The notes beneath the pieces are model-generated. The model was not told where the DNA came from. It was given only the letters and a program-made list of their open reading frames with translations, and did no database searches. DNA of 64,000 bases from positions 62,001 to 126,000 of the forward strand of contig CAZCNS010000010.1 of NCBI GenBank assembly GCA_964500205.1, in the 5' to 3' direction. This document shows, piece after piece, positions 1 through 7,580 of this stretch (position 1 is its first letter; every line of letters starts with the position of its first letter). The DNA is from UBA10329 sp964500205 (GTDB lineage: Bacteria > Bacteroidota > Bacteroidia > UBA10329). The position numbers were made by a program, and so were the translations under genes.

Positions 1-3000
1 TTCAGTCATCTTTTTACAGTAACGCGTGCTTTGTCCCGAGTGGAGGAACAGATATCACCACTCTAACTGGCGCTCAGGCAACTCCCATTACAGGGACATT
101 CAATTCCGCTCAACCATTTACAGGGGTTGAAGGCTGCACAGCGAACGGACTGTGGTCAATTGAAGTCTCCACATCTGCACTTGCTGGTAATGGAACGTTT
201 GAAGGTTGGTCCATCACTTTCGATGACGAGATTGACGAGTACACACCGGATGTATCGTGGTCGCCCACCACGTATATCACAGCGGGACAGGAGACTTCTC
301 CAACCCCGCAAGTCTGTCCGCTCGGCCCTATCACTTATACACTTTCGGCCACAGATACGGCAGGTTGTCTCACCGTGACAGATGACATCGCGATAACACT
401 GGATGACGACTGCTGCGAGACCGACACCTCACCCATCAACGGACCGACCGACCTCTGTGCCAACGAGCAGGGTGTGACCTTCTCTGTGACCAACACACCA
501 GGTTCCACTTATACTTGGACGGTACCTGCCGGGGCGACCATCGCCAGCGGTCAAGGCACGAACCAGGTGACTGTGAACTTCGGGGCCACAGGCGGTGCGG
601 TCTCCGTAGTGGAAACGGTGGACTGTGGAGACGGCCCGCCCCAGACCTTGGACGTAGCAATTACAGATTCACCGAACCTTGTCATCACCGACCCAGCCGT
701 TGAATGCGCACCTACAACCATAGACCTCACTGCGGCTGCTGTGACGGTGGGCAGCACGGGCTTAGGAAACTTGACGTACTGGACAGATGCCGCAGCAACA
801 GCAACGCTTGCCGATCCAGATGCAGTAGCCAGCTCGGGCACATACTACATTCAAGCAGGCACGGGTGACTGCGCAGCTATTGAGCCTGTTACTGTAACCA
901 TAGACAACTGCGAGAGCTGCGCGATTACCAACTTCGGTCTCAGTATAGATGATTGCTACACTGCTGGAGGTTTTCAGCAGTACGATGTAGCAGGAAACAT
1001 CACGTACTCAGAACCGCCCGCTACAGGCACGCTGACCATTACCAACTGCTTCGGACAGCAGCAGGTGATCAACGCTCCCTTCAGCGGTAGCGATGATTTC
1101 GTTTTCACCGGGCTGCCTCAGAACGGAGAGGAGTGCGTCTTTACGGCTGTTTTCAGCGATGACCCTGCTTGCACAGCGAACGTAGGCATCATAGCACCAC
1201 CGACTTTCACCTTTATCAGTTCCGGATGTGATATCGGTTCGGGTCAGGTGAGCGGCACGGTAGAGTTCGTGAATCCCCCGGCCACGGGAACGTTGGTGAT
1301 CAGTGCGGAGGACGGCATCGGCACGGTCACCACGGAGCTCCAGCCTCCCTTCGCGAGTCCGTCCAACTGGACTGTTACCGGCCTCGACCCTACATCGGAC
1401 GACTATGTAATCACCTTCTATTTCTCGGAGTTCCCGGGGTGCACGCAGCAAGTGTCGGTGATCTGCGGATGCTCTGCTCAGGCTGGGTCTACCACTGTGA
1501 CTGTCAATGGCACACCTACTCTGACCCCGGTACTCTGCGAGGATGATGTGGTCATTATCACTTCCAACGGGAACTACACCCTGCCGGAGGACGAAGGGCC
1601 ATTAGGGCCGTTCGACTATCAGCCCGCGCTGGTCTATCTGGTCTTCAACTGTGCACCCACGCCTGGTCTCTTTCCTGGTGACGACCCTTGTTTCGTGGCC
1701 ATCATTCCTGTGCCAGAGACAATCGGGGATGCGAACGATGCTCAATCTATCGTAACCCAGCTGCCCCCCGACCTTTTTGACAACGGTCAGGTGTATATCG
1801 CCCCCATCACTCTTTATCACTTCGACCCAATCACTCCGAATTACATTGTCAATGCCAACTGTTGGGCATTGGGTCCTGTGTCGATAGTGACCTACCTCGA
1901 CCCCATAACCTCTACCATGACTGAGAGCTGCCCGAACAATAACGTGACGGTGACACTGAACGGAGGAAGTCCGGCCAACAACGGCAGTGTCTTCACGGCA
2001 TCGGGTCTTACGCCAGCCAATGGGCAATTTGACAACACCACCGCCCAGAACAACGAAGATATTGTAGTTAGCGGGCTGGCGCAGGGCGACAACTACGCTT
2101 TCACGGTGAGTGATGCCGCTGGCTGCACCCATGAGGTCACGGGCGGACCATTCGAGGAGCTGCCTATTGCCGAGGCGGGGGATGACACCACCGTATGCAC
2201 CCTGTCATTCACCCTTGCTCCGACCCCATCACACGGAACAGGCACTTGGACGGGCGGGCCTGCCGGCACCATCTTCGCACCCGATGCGAGCACCCCGAAC
2301 GCCACGGTGACCGTGCCCACAGTGGGCAGCTATTCTTTCACTTGGACAGAGACCAACGGCCCCGGCTGCTCGGCCTCCGATCAGGTGGAGGTGACCTTCG
2401 GGCAGATGAGTATCCCTGCTGTGGTCACGGGAGCTACCTGCGGGGAGAGCGATGGCGAGGTGGTCGTGGCACCGCAGGGCGGGGTAGAACCCTACACTTA
2501 TGCTTGGTCATCGGGCGGGAATGCCGCGCTGGAGACGGGACTCCCAGCCGGACCCGTTACGGTGACTGTGACAGATGGCACAGGTTGCAGCCTCGACTCG
2601 ACCTTCGTCATCACCATGCCATCGGCCTTCACTTTCAATGTACTGAGCCAGAATGCGACCTGTGCCAATAACTGCAACGGTACGGCAGGCATCATTCCCA
2701 ACGGAGCTGGTCCGTTCACTTATGTGTGGACTCCGAATGTGAGCACCGCGGCCGCAGCGATCAACCTCTGTGCTGGCACATACGAGGTGGAGATCACCGA
2801 GAACGGAGGCTGTGTTCAGACCACCACCATCACCATCATCGCTCCGACCGAGGTTAACACCGACCTGAGCGCTTCACAGGATACCATCTGCATCGGTGGG
2901 TCGGCCACCTTGCAAGCCGCCATTGATGGGGGCACTGCACCGTACAGTGGTTTCTTCTGGACCTCTGCCCCACCTGATGCATCGCTCACACCAACGCAAC

Positions 3001-4151
3001 AGAACCCCACCGTCTCACCGACCGTTACGACCACCTACTCATTCGTGGCGCAGGATGCCAACAACTGTCAGGCACTTCCCAAGATCGTGACCGTTGCGGT
3101 GCGCGACCCGCTCACGCTTGATGTCATCCGCCCGGTGACCAATGGCGACACGGCCATCTGCCTGAACGATTTTGCCACCTTCAACCTCGCGGCCACGGGC
3201 GGTGACGGCAACTATTCGTTCTTCACCATGCCGGGCATGAACCCCATCACGCTGCCACTCTCCGTGCAACCGGATGCGACCACCACCTACAATTTCGTTG
3301 TCACGGACGGTTGCACCACCCCGCAGGCCACCGCAAGCGGTACGGTGACGGTTCTTCCTCTTCCAGTGCCGAATTTCGTGGTGGACACCACCAACGCCTG
3401 TGACCCGCTCACCGTGCAGTTCACCGACCTCACGCAGCCACCTGCTGCACAATGGTCATGGAATTTCGGTGACCCGGCATCAGGTGGGGCAAACGCTTCC
3501 ACCATTGCAAACCCGTCCCACGACTTCTCTGGTCCGGGCACTTACAGCGTTTCGCTTTCCGTGACCACGGCCAATGGCTGTGCGGGCGATACGGTGATCA
3601 ACAACCTCATCACTGTCCATCCCAATCCGATCGCAGGATTCACAGCATCGCCCACGGAGACCAACCTTCTGAATGCCAACATCCAGTTCACCGATGGGTC
3701 GCAGGGCACGTTCGGGGAATGGTTCTGGGATTTCGGAGATGGCTCCTTCGGGCAGAATCAGAACCCACTGCACACTTATCGGGATACAGGCAGCTACGAG
3801 ATCGTCCTCACGGTCACCACCATCCACGGCTGCACCGATACGGCCATGGGCAGAGTACTCATCGAGGCAGATTTCACCTTTTACATCCCCAATGCATTCA
3901 CCCCCAACAACAACCGCAGGAACGAGACCTTCCGCCCCTACGGTGAAGGCGTTGACTGGGACACCTTCGAGATGTTCATCTTCAACCGTTGGGGGCAAGA
4001 GATATTCTACACTGCGGACATTGACATGCCATGGGATGGTTCTGTGAATGGAGAGCGTGTACAGCTCGGTGTTTACACCTACCTCATCCGCATATCCGAC
4101 ATGAAAGGCGAGGAGTACAGCTACCGCGGAGGAGTCACTGTTCTGCGATGA
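1..4151 (+). CDS. T9SS type B-sorted multidomain surface protein, 5' end outside the window
   Basis: The reading frame is open from base 3 with no start, so the gene begins before the window; about 1382 residues are visible. The first ~85 residues resemble a proprotein convertase P domain (GLWSIEVSTSALAGNGTFEG, then WSITFDD). A PKD-like/Ig-like domain follows at about 138-220, then long Ig-like stretches. Two SprB-type repeats lie near 800 and 875, both with the 'TYAW/TYVW ... TVTVTDG/EVEITENG-GC' pattern. Two PKD domains lie near 1150 (WSWNFGDPAS) and 1240 (WFWDFGDGSFG). The last ~95 residues are the T9SS type B sorting domain (FYIPNAFTPNNN, FNRWGQEIF, WDGSVNGE, ending GGVTVLR). Proteins with this ending are exported by T9SS and released or anchored at the surface. 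An internal GTG at 375 could pass for a start, but homology continues upstream of it. The missing N-terminus could hold a protease domain, since P domains often follow subtilases; that is inference. Confidence 0.9.
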   Translation, partial: QSSFYSNACFVPSGGTDITTLTGAQATPITGTFNSAQPFTGVEGCTANGLWSIEVSTSALAGNGTFEGWSITFDDEIDEYTPDVSWSPTTYITAGQETSPTPQVCPLGPITYTLSATDTAGCLTVTDDIAITLDDDCCETDTSPINGPTDLCANEQGVTFSVTNTPGSTYTWTVPAGATIASGQGTNQVTVNFGATGGAVSVVETVDCGDGPPQTLDVAITDSPNLVITDPAVECAPTTIDLTAAAVTVGSTGLGNLTYWTDAAATATLADPDAVASSGTYYIQAGTGDCAAIEPVTVTIDNCESCAITNFGLSIDDCYTAGGFQQYDVAGNITYSEPPATGTLTITNCFGQQQVINAPFSGSDDFVFTGLPQNGEECVFTAVFSDDPACTANVGIIAPPTFTFISSGCDIGSGQVSGTVEFVNPPATGTLVISAEDGIGTVTTELQPPFASPSNWTVTGLDPTSDDYVITFYFSEFPGCTQQVSVICGCSAQAGSTTVTVNGTPTLTPVLCEDDVVIITSNGNYTLPEDEGPLGPFDYQPALVYLVFNCAPTPGLFPGDDPCFVAIIPVPETIGDANDAQSIVTQLPPDLFDNGQVYIAPITLYHFDPITPNYIVNANCWALGPVSIVTYLDPITSTMTESCPNNNVTVTLNGGSPANNGSVFTASGLTPANGQFDNTTAQNNEDIVVSGLAQGDNYAFTVSDAAGCTHEVTGGPFEELPIAEAGDDTTVCTLSFTLAPTPSHGTGTWTGGPAGTIFAPDASTPNATVTVPTVGSYSFTWTETNGPGCSASDQVEVTFGQMSIPAVVTGATCGESDGEVVVAPQGGVEPYTYAWSSGGNAALETGLPAGPVTVTVTDGTGCSLDSTFVITMPSAFTFNVLSQNATCANNCNGTAGIIPNGAGPFTYVWTPNVSTAAAAINLCAGTYEVEITENGGCVQTTTITIIAPTEVNTDLSASQDTICIGGSATLQAAIDGGTAPYSGFFWTSAPPDASLTPTQQNPTVSPTVTTTYSFVAQDANNCQALPKIVTVAVRDPLTLDVIRPVTNGDTAICLNDFATFNLAATGGDGNYSFFTMPGMNPITLPLSVQPDATTTYNFVVTDGCTTPQATASGTVTVLPLPVPNFVVDTTNACDPLTVQFTDLTQPPAAQWSWNFGDPASGGANASTIANPSHDFSGPGTYSVSLSVTTANGCAGDTVINNLITVHPNPIAGFTASPTETNLLNANIQFTDGSQGTFGEWFWDFGDGSFGQNQNPLHTYRDTGSYEIVLTVTTIHGCTDTAMGRVLIEADFTFYIPNAFTPNNNRRNETFRPYGEGVDWDTFEMFIFNRWGQEIFYTADIDMPWDGSVNGERVQLGVYTYLIRISDMKGEEYSYRGGVTVLR

Positions 4152-4176
4152 ATTAAAAATACCTCAGGCCGCTGTG

Positions 4177-4202
4177 TTGTTGATCAACAATTCATACTTT
4201 TG
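4177..4202 (+). promoter_or_regulatory. Bacteroidota-type promoter of the tRNA-Ser/Pro unit
   Basis: TACTTTTG at 4195-4202 matches the Bacteroidota -7 element TAnnTTTG. A perfect 14-bp palindrome, TTGTTGATCAACAA, occupies 4177-4190 and supplies TTG triplets near the -33 position, though the spacing is shorter than usual. The mature tRNA-Ser starts 47 bases downstream, and no other promoter was found before tRNA-Pro. Confidence 0.6.
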
Positions 4203-4248
4203 CCGCCCGCTTCAGAGAGAGGTTCTCTGAACAACGTTCTTTAACCAC

Positions 4249-4338
<90 letters not shown>

Positions 4339-4392
4339 GTTAGTCCTATGAACATGAATGACGGTCATTCTGTGATAAGTGTTCGCGAATTT

Positions 4393-4493
4393 TAGGGTGT
4401 AGCGTAGCCCGGTCATGCGTCCCGACTTTGAGGTCGGGAAGGTCGCAGAATCGAATCCGCTGGAATGAGAGGTCCGAATCCTCTGAAAACTTT
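4393..4493 (+). pseudogene. Decayed tRNA-Pro copy 1 carrying a palindrome
   Basis: This is the first of two 101-nt tandem units ahead of the intact tRNA-Pro. It keeps the acceptor 5' side and the D-arm region (GGGTGTAGCGTAGCCCGGT). The 17-nt anticodon arm is replaced by the 20-nt palindrome TCCCGACTTTGAGGTCGGGA (4420-4439). GGTCGCAG is retained, the T arm is degraded (ATCGAATCC), and a second T-arm-like hairpin (AGAGG-TCCGAAT-CCTCT) follows. There is no 3' acceptor strand, so it cannot fold as a normal tRNA. It differs from copy 2 only at its first bases (TA for CG). Confidence 0.8.
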
Positions 4494-4594
4494 CGGGGTG
4501 TAGCGTAGCCCGGTCATGCGTCCCGACTTTGAGGTCGGGAAGGTCGCAGAATCGAATCCGCTGGAATGAGAGGTCCGAATCCTCTGAAAACTTT
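4494..4594 (+). pseudogene. Decayed tRNA-Pro copy 2 carrying a palindrome
   Basis: This is the second 101-nt unit, in exact register with copy 1 and with the intact tRNA-Pro that begins at 4595. The palindrome sits at 4521-4540. The near-identity of the two copies points to recent duplication or gene conversion after the palindrome arrived. With a promoter only before tRNA-Ser and a terminator only after tRNA-Pro, both copies should be in the precursor transcript (inference). Confidence 0.8.
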
Positions 4595-4669
4595 CGGGGT
4601 GTAGCGTAGCCCGGTTATCGCGCCTGCTTTGGGAGCAGGAGGTCGCAGGTTCGAATCCTGCCACCCCGA
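4595..4669 (+). tRNA. tRNA-Pro (TGG anticodon)
   Basis: The 75-nt gene has acceptor CGGGGTG/CACCCCG, anticodon stem CCTGC/GCAGG with loop TTTGGGA (anticodon TGG), and T arm GCAGG-TTCGAAT-CCTGC with discriminator A. It is the intact last copy in a series of three units with 101-base spacing. A terminator follows directly. Confidence 0.95.
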
Positions 4670-4672
4670 CTT

Positions 4673-4707
4673 AAAGGGTCACAGTCTTAGGATTGTGGCC
4701 CTTTTAT
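4673..4707 (+). terminator. Intrinsic terminator of the tRNA-Ser/Pro unit
   Basis: AAAGGGTCACA pairs with TGTGGCCCTTT (one G-T pair) around a 10-base loop and is followed by TTAT. It lies 3 bases after tRNA-Pro. Confidence 0.8.
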
Positions 4708-4801
4708 CTTTTAGAGAGAATGAATCCGGGGACATAGTTGACCCAATCAAGTTTTGGCCGGGTTGTACTTACGTAATATCGCGCCCCCAAACTGAAACAT
4801 A

Positions 4802-6103
4802 ATGAGCAAACGCGTTTACCTCGGAATGACAGTGGATGTGCTGCACCACGGCCACATCAACATCATAGAAGAAGCCAGAAGATACGGTGACATCGTGATA
4901 GGACTGCTCACAGATGCTGCTGTGGCTGATCACAAGCGACTCCCATACCTTACTTACGACCAAAGACTGAAGATCGTAGAGAACCTGCGCGGGGTGGTAG
5001 AAGTGGTTCCGCAGCATGAGTGGGACTACTCGCACAATATCCGCAAATACAGGCCTGACTTCATGATCCATGGCGATGACTGGCTGGAGGGACGCGACTC
5101 GGGCATCCGTCAGCGCGCTATCGAGGCATTGAATGAATATGGTGGAAAACTCATCGAGATTCCGTTCACCCAAGGTGTTTCGTCAGGGGCCATTGTGGCC
5201 CGCCAGCTGCAGGTGGGAACAACCCCTGAGATAAGGAGGAGAACGCTCCGCAGACTGCTGGCCGCAAAGCCACTCTCACGATTCATCGAGGCGCACAGCC
5301 CGATCAGCGCGCTCATTGCGGAGCACGCTAGCGAAGATGTGGACGGGAAGCTGCGCTCGTTTGATGGATTCTGGAGCAGCTCGCTCACCGACAGCACGGA
5401 GATGGGCAAGCCCGACATTGAGGCGTTGGAGATCTCATCCCGCCTCACGAACATTGACCACATCTTTGAGGTGACAACAAAGCCGCTCATCATGGACGCG
5501 GACACAGGCGGCAAGCCAGAGCACTTCGAGATGCACGTGCGCACTATGGAGCGGCTCGGCATCTCGGCAGTCATCATCGAGGACAAGACAGGACTTAAGA
5601 AAAACTCCCTCTTCGGCACCGAGGTGAAGCAGACGCAAGACGACCCGGAACTCTTTGCTGATAAGATCCGCGCAGGCCGTTCATCTCTGATGAGTGACGA
5701 TTTCATGATCATTGCAAGGATAGAAAGCCTCATTCTCAATATGGGAATGGATGATGCCGTTGCCCGTGCCCGCACCTACGTGGAGGCAGGGGCGCATGGC
5801 ATCATGATCCACAGCCGGGAGAAGAATCCCGATGAGGTCTATGAGTTTGCGAGGATATTCCGGCAGGATTTCCCGAAGATCCCGCTCGTGTGCGTGCCCA
5901 CGAGCTACAACATGGTGACCGAGGACGAACTGGCTGAGCGCGGGTTCAACATCGTGATCTACGCCAATCAGATGATGCGGGCCTCCTACCCGGCCATGAG
6001 GCGTGTGGCCCAGTCCATCCTGCGCAACGGCCGCTCTTTGGAGGTGGATAAAGAGCTCATCAGCATCAATGAGATACTGGAGTTGATACCCGGTACAAAA
6101 TGA
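4802..6103 (+). CDS. pepM: Phosphoenolpyruvate mutase with N-terminal nucleotidyltransferase domain
   Basis: This 433-aa protein has two parts. Residues 1-135 are a cytidylyltransferase-like domain with the HxGH motif (HHGH, 15-18). Residues ~160-433 are a PEP mutase of the isocitrate lyase superfamily. The metal-binding DADTGG is at 232-237. EDKTGLKKNS at 260-269 fits the mutase signature EDK(X)5NS, which separates PEP mutases from C-C lyases of the fold. The enzyme converts phosphoenolpyruvate to 3-phosphonopyruvate, the entry step of nearly all phosphonate synthesis. The next gene encodes the decarboxylase that pulls this unfavourable reaction forward. The N-terminal domain suggests that a phosphonate is later activated as a CMP ester, as for phosphonolipids or phosphonoglycans, but its substrate cannot be read from sequence. 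Confidence 0.93.
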   Translation: MSKRVYLGMTVDVLHHGHINIIEEARRYGDIVIGLLTDAAVADHKRLPYLTYDQRLKIVENLRGVVEVVPQHEWDYSHNIRKYRPDFMIHGDDWLEGRDSGIRQRAIEALNEYGGKLIEIPFTQGVSSGAIVARQLQVGTTPEIRRRTLRRLLAAKPLSRFIEAHSPISALIAEHASEDVDGKLRSFDGFWSSSLTDSTEMGKPDIEALEISSRLTNIDHIFEVTTKPLIMDADTGGKPEHFEMHVRTMERLGISAVIIEDKTGLKKNSLFGTEVKQTQDDPELFADKIRAGRSSLMSDDFMIIARIESLILNMGMDDAVARARTYVEAGAHGIMIHSREKNPDEVYEFARIFRQDFPKIPLVCVPTSYNMVTEDELAERGFNIVIYANQMMRASYPAMRRVAQSILRNGRSLEVDKELISINEILELIPGTK

Positions 6104-6104
6104 C

Positions 6105-6137
6105 AGCCCTTACAGGTTTCAAAAACCTGTAAGGGCT
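6105..6137. repeat. REP-like perfect hairpin between pepM and ppd
   Basis: AGCCCTTACAGGTTT (6105-6119) and its exact reverse complement (6123-6137) flank a 3-base loop, giving a 15-bp perfect stem. It begins 1 base after the pepM stop and ends 12 bases before the ppd start. No T-run follows, so it looks more like an extragenic palindrome than a terminator. In mRNA it could protect the pepM 3' end or attenuate ppd. Confidence 0.7.
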
Positions 6138-6149
6138 AATGACAAAGAC

Positions 6150-7286
6150 ATGATCGATCCGAGAGACTTCATCACTGCGCTTAAAGATGCGGACATCCGT
6201 TTCGTGACGGGTGTACCCGATTCCCTGCTGAAGGATGTATGCGCCTGCATCACTGCCGAACTTGGCACTGAGGGGCACGTAATCGCTGCCAACGAGGGTG
6301 CTGCTGTGGCCCTGGCCATTGGTCATCACCTCGCCAGCGCAAGGCCGGCCCTTGTCTATATGCAGAACAGCGGGCTGGGCAACACCATCAACCCGCTCAC
6401 TTCGCTTGCCGACCCTGCCGTGTATGCCATCCCGATGGTGCTGATGATAGGCTGGCGGGGCGAGATTCAACCTGACGGCACACAGCTCAAGGACGAGCCT
6501 CAGCATGTGAAGCAAGGACTGGTGACACTCGCGCAGTTGGATGTGCTGGGAATCCCGTACCGCGTCATTGACGGTTCATCATCCATTTCAGAGGTGATAA
6601 ACGACCTGACGGAAAAGGCTCTGCAACACTCCGGCCCGACAGCTCTCGTGGTGCGGAAAGGCACCTTCGCATCCTTCAAACTGGAGCAGCCCGTCCAACC
6701 TCCATCGCTTATGGGACGCGAAGAGGCCATAGGCCACATCCTTTCACTGCTGCCGGAGGATGCCATCGTGGTATCGACCACCGGCATGGCCTCGCGGGAG
6801 GTGTTCGAGCTGCGCAAGGGGGCAGACAGCGGCCATCATCGCGATTTCCTGACAGTGGGCGGCATGGGTCACGCCAGCCAGATCGCCACGGGCATCGCAC
6901 TCACAAGGCCCGACCGCACGGTGGTCTGCATTGACGGGGACGGGGCTGTGATCATGCACTCAGGCAGCCTCGCCATCAGTGCCGATTGCCCTAACTTGCT
7001 CCACATCGTGCTCAACAACGCAGCCCACGACTCCGTTGGCGGACAACCCACCAAGGGCGGTGTGCTGCGGTTCGATCGCATCGCCAAGGAGTTCGGCTAT
7101 GCCATCACCGACATTGCGACCACAGAAGACGACCTGTATTCCATGCTACCTTCCATGTTGGAAACCGAAGGCAGCAGACTGCTGGAGGTACTGTGCCAGC
7201 GTGGCTCCCGAAAAGACCTGGGCCGACCCACCCGCACACCCCAGGAGAACAAGCACGATTTCATGATGCACGTCTCCACAGAATAA
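6150..7286 (+). CDS. ppd: Phosphonopyruvate decarboxylase
   Basis: This 378-aa thiamine-diphosphate enzyme decarboxylates phosphonopyruvate to phosphonoacetaldehyde. The pyrimidine-binding half comes first, with the catalytic Glu in NEGAAVALAIGHH (E49) and NSGLGN near 72-77. The pyrophosphate-binding half has the GDG...NN motif (GDGAVIMHSGSL ... IVLNN, about 263-290). Length and two-domain order fit phosphonopyruvate decarboxylase and not the longer pyruvate decarboxylases. It is 46 bases after pepM on the same strand. No 2-aminoethylphosphonate transaminase or dehydrogenase gene follows, so the next step is encoded elsewhere. The alternative call, sulfopyruvate decarboxylase, is unlikely beside a PEP mutase. 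Confidence 0.93.
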   Translation: MIDPRDFITALKDADIRFVTGVPDSLLKDVCACITAELGTEGHVIAANEGAAVALAIGHHLASARPALVYMQNSGLGNTINPLTSLADPAVYAIPMVLMIGWRGEIQPDGTQLKDEPQHVKQGLVTLAQLDVLGIPYRVIDGSSSISEVINDLTEKALQHSGPTALVVRKGTFASFKLEQPVQPPSLMGREEAIGHILSLLPEDAIVVSTTGMASREVFELRKGADSGHHRDFLTVGGMGHASQIATGIALTRPDRTVVCIDGDGAVIMHSGSLAISADCPNLLHIVLNNAAHDSVGGQPTKGGVLRFDRIAKEFGYAITDIATTEDDLYSMLPSMLETEGSRLLEVLCQRGSRKDLGRPTRTPQENKHDFMMHVSTE

Positions 7287-7311
7287 TGGTCTCTGTTCCG
7301 TTCTGAATAAG

Positions 7312-7319
7312 GATATTTG
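7312..7319 (+). promoter_or_regulatory. Possible -7 element of the tRNA-Arg unit
   Basis: GATATTTG differs from TAnnTTTG only at the first base. It lies 14 bases before the decayed tRNA-Arg copy and is followed by GC-rich sequence (CGGCCCG), as after the tRNA-Ser promoter. If real, the decayed copy and the intact tRNA-Arg share one transcript. Confidence 0.35.
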
Positions 7320-7332
7320 CGGCCCGAAAAAC

Positions 7333-7427
7333 GGTCGCGTAGCTCAGTCCCGAAGTTTCGGGAAGCATCCCGACACCAAAGTCGGGACGGTCACAGGTTA
7401 AGTTTCGAGTGGTTCTGAATGAAAAAT
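7333..7427 (+). pseudogene. Decayed tRNA-Arg copy with two palindromes
   Basis: This 95-nt unit precedes intact tRNA-Arg head to tail. It keeps GGTCGCGTAGCTCAG identically. It then has TCCCGAAGTTTCGGGA (7348-7363) in place of the 3' half of the D arm, the original AGCA, and TCCCGACACCAAAGTCGGGA (7368-7387) in place of the whole anticodon arm. CGGTCACAGGTT of the variable/T region follows. The rest of the T arm and the 3' acceptor strand are gone. It cannot function as a tRNA. The reverse complement of the Pro-locus palindrome matches the second palindrome here at 18 of 20 bases. Confidence 0.8.
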
Positions 7428-7501
7428 GGTCGCGTAGCTCAGCTGGATAGAGCATCTGCCTTCTAAGCAGACGGTCACAGGTTCGAATCCTGTCGCGATC
7501 A
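7428..7501 (+). tRNA. tRNA-Arg (TCT anticodon)
   Basis: The 74-nt gene has acceptor GGTCGCG/CGCGATC (one G-T pair), anticodon stem TCTGC/GCAGA with loop CTTCTAA (anticodon TCT, reading AGA/AGG), and T arm ACAGG-TTCGAAT-CCTGT with discriminator A. CCA is not encoded. A terminator begins 13 bases after it. Confidence 0.95.
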
Positions 7502-7514
7502 CTTCAAACCATGC

Positions 7515-7551
7515 AAAAGCCCCGTGAACACTGGAATTGACGGGGCTTTTT
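7515..7551. terminator. Bidirectional intrinsic terminator
   Basis: AAAAGCCCCGT (7515-7525) pairs perfectly with ACGGGGCTTTT (7540-7550). T-tracts occur in both directions, so it can end the tRNA-Arg transcript and that of the convergent dipeptidase gene. Confidence 0.85.
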
Positions 7552-7580
7552 CGCTACTTCGTCTCACAAATAGGTCGCCT

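Noticed and set aside
1602..2132. Open frames on the minus strand within the first T9SS gene (also 1008-1451 and 3480-3998)
   Set aside because: The plus-strand frame has clear homologous domains throughout; the antisense frames are shadows of its repetitive composition.
4393..4669. Possible CRISPR-like array because of regular 101-base spacing
   Set aside because: The units are tRNA-derived with no short repeats and unique spacers, and no cas genes are present.
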